A DNA stretch of 64,000 nucleotides, taken from positions 1 to 64,000 of the forward strand of contig JARBJD010000298.1 of assembly GCA_033064195.1 (NCBI GenBank), written 5' to 3'. Every line of letters begins with the position of its first letter. Within the stretch, counting starts at the first letter, position 1. The position numbers and the translations under genes were made by a program. This document shows, one piece after another, positions 60,601 to 64,000 of the stretch. This DNA is from Blattamonas nauphoetae (lineage: Eukaryota > Preaxostyla > Oxymonadida). The notes beneath the pieces are model-generated. The model made no database searches. It was given only the letters and a program-made list of their open reading frames with translations, and was not told the origin of the DNA.

Positions 60601-61957
60601 AACCCACTAATGAGCAATCAATAACGAAGGATTCATTCGATGAAAAGATCGATCTGCTGTCTCCATTTGACTTCTCCACAATAAGGAAAAAGGCAACAAA
60701 CAAAGACTACAAATCAGAGACAGAAGTGCTAAGAGATCTATTGAAAGTTCTTCGATGTATTGAAGTGTCATTGCTATGCATTGTGAAAGAGTACAGTTCT
60801 CTTGATCTCTGCTATCGTGTCAATGTTCAGAAAGAAGGTAACGTCTTGAGATTATTGAAATCAATCAAAGTGACCATCCCAAGCGAAGATCCAAAGAAGT
60901 GTAGAACGACAACGTGTCAATCAACATTCGAGAATAATCGCAATCTATTCATGGTCAACGGCATTCGATTCATGAGCGATAATCCACAGATGTTCTCACT
61001 ATTCCAAGGATACAAATATCCATTCGTTAATGAACCAAACACTGATCTCATTCAACCATTCTTAGATTTCACCAAAGAGATAATTTCAGACAATAATGAA
61101 GAATTGTATAACTTCATTATCAACTGGATATCATTCGTGATTCAGAATCCTGGTCAGAAGACAGCGTCAGTCATTATCTTGAAGGGAATGCAAGGAATTG
61201 GCAAAAATGTCTGGACTAATGTGCTCTGTGAAATAATGCGAGGATACTCTGCTCCAAATATCACTGACATTCAGGAACTCTGCGGAACATTCAACACAGT
61301 GATTGAAGGCAAAATGCTGATCGTCTGCAATGAATTGAAGAACGCTGGTGAAGAAAGAATGTCAAACTTTGACGCCCTCAAATCAATAATTTCAGACACT
61401 AGCTTCAGAGCTAATGAAAAAAGGAATCGCTCGTCGTGACGCTGAGAATGTTGCCAATCTGATCTTCTGCACAAACAACGCATATCCAGTCAAGATTGAA
61501 GTCGATGATAGACGCTATTGTGTCTGCAAAGTCTCCAATAAACGTAAGGATGATGCCAACTATTTCCTAAACCTCATCCGCTCCTTCACTCCTGATGTTT
61601 ACTCACACCTATTGACATACTTCAATCAACGACCAATCACTGACTTCAACCCAAGGCAATTACCAAACACTAATGCTAGATGTATTCTCCAAGAAGTGTC
61701 TCGATCAGCAATAGGAGACTTCTGCCTCGAACACCTCCATGAATTAGAACAAGGAATGCCACGTTCCTATGCCTCTGAACTAATGCCAGATCACTATAAG
61801 AAACTCAAGACATTCCAGATGGACCTCCATGAGCATTGCACAGTCAAACAAAAACGCATTGATGGCAAACAAACATACTGCTACTTCATCGATCCCAAAT
61901 ATGCTGATCTACTTAAGAAATCCTCCATCAATGACCAAGACACAGACGACCTACTCA
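57655..61957. repeat. Right arm of the large inverted repeat
   Basis: Inverted copy of 33565-38583, with fewer units of the repeat families. Its inner edge lies 12-17 bp from the end of the 5.5-kb insertion; its outer edge is within the last codons of the helicase. Confidence 0.85.
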
Positions 61958-61968
61958 ACGACTCATAG
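59448..61968 (+). pseudogene. Primase-helicase gene, right-arm copy, broken
   Basis: Mirror copy of the left-arm gene. Primase motifs (VVDIDILD, TGSGGLHIYC) and helicase motifs (GMQGIGKN, GKMLIVCNE, LIFCTNNAY) are all visible. About 95% identical to the left copy in the helicase part, with more differences at the very start. Broken, about two breaks. The upstream non-coding region carries a T-rich motif (TTTTTTATCTCC) like the left copy. Confidence 0.8.
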
Positions 61969-61974
61969 AGTCTT

Positions 61975-62452
61975 CGCTACGCGTACCAATGACTAATCCA
62001 CCAATGTCTATATATTTTTGCCTATCCACAAACACCTCCATTTTCCATCAATGTCCTCTTCACTAATACTACTCTATAAATGCCTCTCTATATATTATTA
62101 TCATTATCGCTATGTATTATCCCACTAATGCCTCTCCACCAATCACTCTCCACCAATCACTCTCCACCAATCACTCTCCACCAATATCACTCCACCAATC
62201 TCTCATCATCAATCACATCCACCAATCTCTCTCCACCAATATCTCCACACCAATGCCTCTCCACCTATGTCCCCCACTATCCACCTATTATCTCTCCACC
62301 AACTACTAATCACCAATGCCCTATCCACCAATCTATATCCACCTATATCCCCACACCAACCCATTTCCACCTATCTCAATCATCCTTGACTTATCCATCT
62401 GTCTATACACTTATTGCCTCTCACCTCCCTATCCACTACCTCTTATCTCTTA
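61975..62452. repeat. Simple satellite, about 14-bp units
   Basis: A C/A/T-rich array built on CACTCTCCACCAAT, with CTATCCACC and CCTCTCCACC variants. Units are regular in 62130-62200 and decayed elsewhere. It separates the right arm from Polinton C and ends at the truncated ATPase gene. Confidence 0.8.
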
Positions 62453-62797
62453 GGTGAACGTAGAACATCCAAAAATAGAATGACAATGATGGACTTACTA
62501 TTGGAGAATCGACAACCGAAATTCACTTTCTTTCTGACAATGCATGAGCTCTTCAGTTTGTCAGCAGACATGAAGTCAAACATTGATTCGATGTGGATCT
62601 TTGGAGGATTCAATAAGGAGCGAATCTGTAGAGTTTATCCTCAGTTGAACTCACCAATTGATATTCAACAATTCTGGAATGTCTACCAACGGAAACAAAA
62701 ATGTGAAGCAATCATTCTTCGATATAATCCTGATGGAGTAGTACTGAATGAGATCAATAAAGATGGGTTAATCAGAAGGGTCAGAGAACTCTTGTAG
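62453..62797 (+). pseudogene. Packaging ATPase, 3' part only, Polinton C
   Basis: Begins inside the gene, after the Walker B region, and continues to the normal end (RRVRELL). The remaining sequence (LLENRQPKFTFFLTMHELFS onwards) is nearly identical to Polinton A. Truncated at the satellite junction. Confidence 0.85.
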
Positions 62798-63127
62798 AAG
62801 GTTACCAATCGTCTCGTCAAGACTTCGAAGCCTCATGCTGAGAGTGTCTGTCAACGTCCGAATTGATTCTTCAATGTCTGATAATCTTTGATCAATCGAT
62901 AGTGAATTAGGAGGAGTGGAAGCATCAACATATCGTTTCCTCAGTGCTATCTCACCTCTTATTTTTGTTATTCTGTATCCATCGATTTGAATCATCCTAT
63001 TCAGTTTCTGAGTTGTGTACTCATTCAGTTCTTTTCTATTCTTCTCCAAGTATCTCTGAAAGTCGTGGATGTTTGTGAACTCTTTCTGCTCAGGATCAAA
63101 CGGTTCTAATATTTTCAGTGATGACAT
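62768..63127 (-). CDS. Small coiled-coil element protein, Polinton C
   Basis: 119 residues, open and almost identical to the Polinton A protein (two or three changes). Convergent with the ATPase gene with a 30-bp overlap, exactly as in A. The AAATAAAAT stretch upstream carries the element's promoter motif in the gene direction. Confidence 0.75.
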   Translation of the reverse strand: MSSLKILEPFDPEQKEFTNIHDFQRYLEKNRKELNEYTTQKLNRMIQIDGYRITKIRGEIALRKRYVDASTPPNSLSIDQRLSDIEESIRTLTDTLSMRLRSLDETIGNLLQEFSDPSD

Positions 63128-63163
63128 TTAAATGAAATAAAATTATCTGAAACATTTTCTTAA

Positions 63164-64000
63164 CTACGCTAGATTGAACTCAGCAAAGAACTCTGGAGTT
63201 AAGTCGTCAATAGAGTCTGCATGGAACTTGGTGTGCTGAATTGGAACGTAGACAACTTTTGACTGACATGTGAGACCATTCAGTAGAGTAGCTACAACAT
63301 TACCGTGTTTGTATTCGATGAATTTTCCCACGAATTGAAACTGCCTACGCATCTTCTGAAACTTAGCAACAGTCTTGTCCAGATCAAGGTGGATCAACAG
63401 AATGGTTCCTGGTTTGTATTTCCAGAACATCTGTGATGTCTGTTGTCTTTGGATGTTCTTCAATTGTTCTTCACAACTGGAGATATACAGTGCTTCGATT
63501 TCACGATTGTTTTGTGCCTGCTGTGGAGTGAACTTGTTCCAGTACGCTCGATGTGGAGTCATGTTGTAGAATTCCACCATCTGATTCATCAGTGAATGAT
63601 TTGCCATTTGTGTTGCATTATCTTGGAATCCATCTCTGATTGTTCTGATCACTCGATCGACAATTCTGTTGTGATTTGTGAATGGTGAACTTGTGAAGTA
63701 CGTACTGACTATCTGTTGCTCAAAATACGTTTGTGCTTCTCCACTTGTCCAAGCAGCTTCTCCATCACCACGAATGTTATTCACCTGAACTCCACGATGA
63801 TTAATCAGATCATTGATTGCAGTCTTGACTTTGCTCCATGATTTATCCAGAACTGGAATCACAACCAGGTATTTAGTGTTGATGTTAATTCCGAAGAGGT
63901 ATATCTGAAGAACTGTTTTCGACGTTGGTGATTGGATAAATACGAGATCAATTTCCCATGATCCAAACTTGGGAGAAAAGTAAGGTCGATCACAATTCTG
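63164..64000 (-). CDS. Polinton integrase, partial at window end
   Basis: The C-terminal part and catalytic core of the integrase: NNIRGDGEAAW with the second Asp, NHNRIVDRVIRTIRDGF with the third acidic residue at 35-residue spacing, and the C-terminal beta-rich part. About 93% identical to Polinton A. The window ends near the first catalytic Asp region. Confidence 0.8.
   Translation of the reverse strand, partial: QNCDRPYFSPKFGSWEIDLVFIQSPTSKTVLQIYLFGININTKYLVVIPVLDKSWSKVKTAINDLINHRGVQVNNIRGDGEAAWTSGEAQTYFEQQIVSTYFTSSPFTNHNRIVDRVIRTIRDGFQDNATQMANHSLMNQMVEFYNMTPHRAYWNKFTPQQAQNNREIEALYISSCEEQLKNIQRQQTSQMFWKYKPGTILLIHLDLDKTVAKFQKMRRQFQFVGKFIEYKHGNVVATLLNGLTCQSKVVYVPIQHTKFHADSIDDLTPEFFAEFNLA

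Larger units (their letters stand above)
62453..64000. mobile_element. Polinton C, truncated, continuing past the window
   Basis: Same gene order and strands as Polinton A at 24150-25720: ATPase end, 119-residue gene, integrase. About 93-98% identical at protein level to A, so A and C separated recently, much later than either did from B's right half. The left side is missing and replaced by satellite; the right side runs out of the window. Confidence 0.85.

Overview
The window looks like nuclear DNA of a unicellular eukaryote with a compact, intron-bearing genome. Host-like stretches (about 4.5-13.3 kb and 52.4-57.5 kb) hold exon-like coding pieces joined by GT-AG introns that can be as short as 32 and 37 nt. 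They are interspersed with long minisatellites of 30 and 32 bp. All three standard stop codons end genes, so the code appears standard. An anaerobic protist such as an oxymonad or other metamonad would fit the abundance of Polintons, but the sequence alone does not settle the species.

Layout. 1-1.7 kb: a nested foldback element with arms of about 640 bp. 2.6-4.7 kb, 7.55-8.4 kb and 9.97-11.1 kb: three large minisatellite fields around host exons; the best host gene is on the minus strand at about 6.55-7.41 kb. 13.8-14.1 kb: diverged tandem repeats. 14.3-31.73 kb: Polinton A, which looks whole. It carries a tail-fibre-like protein with an S74 self-cleaving chaperone domain, two capsid-like proteins, small virion-like proteins, an A32/FtsK-type packaging ATPase, a retrovirus-type integrase and a 1451-residue protein-primed DNA polymerase with an embedded HNH nuclease-like module. 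Its terminal repeats are about 250 bp, and the left one is split by a 1.68-kb DNA transposon with 16-bp ends and a perfect 8-bp target duplication.

33.5-62.0 kb: a palindromic arrangement. Two inverted arms (about 33.57-38.58 and 57.66-61.96 kb) each carry a primase-helicase gene and iteron-like repeats. Between them lies Polinton B (38.6-52.14 kb), whose capsid half is nearly identical to A while its ATPase and polymerase half is a distant relative. A 5.5-kb segment with about 25-bp inverted ends sits in its polymerase gene. B is broken, with roughly eight to ten breaks. 62.0-62.45 kb is a short satellite, followed by Polinton C (62.45 kb to the window end), a close relative of A that enters the window truncated.

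How the genes fit together. The A-type set covers integration (integrase), replication (protein-primed polymerase), packaging (ATPase) and virion building (two capsid-like proteins, small hydrophobic or basic proteins, trimeric fibre). Nearly every element gene has the same T-rich TTTTATTTT motif a few bases before its ATG, which suggests one shared promoter class. The most interesting signals are the HNH module inside the polymerase, the S74 fibre in a eukaryotic element, the patchwork variability of the capsid protein, the mosaic build of B, and the host's tiny introns.
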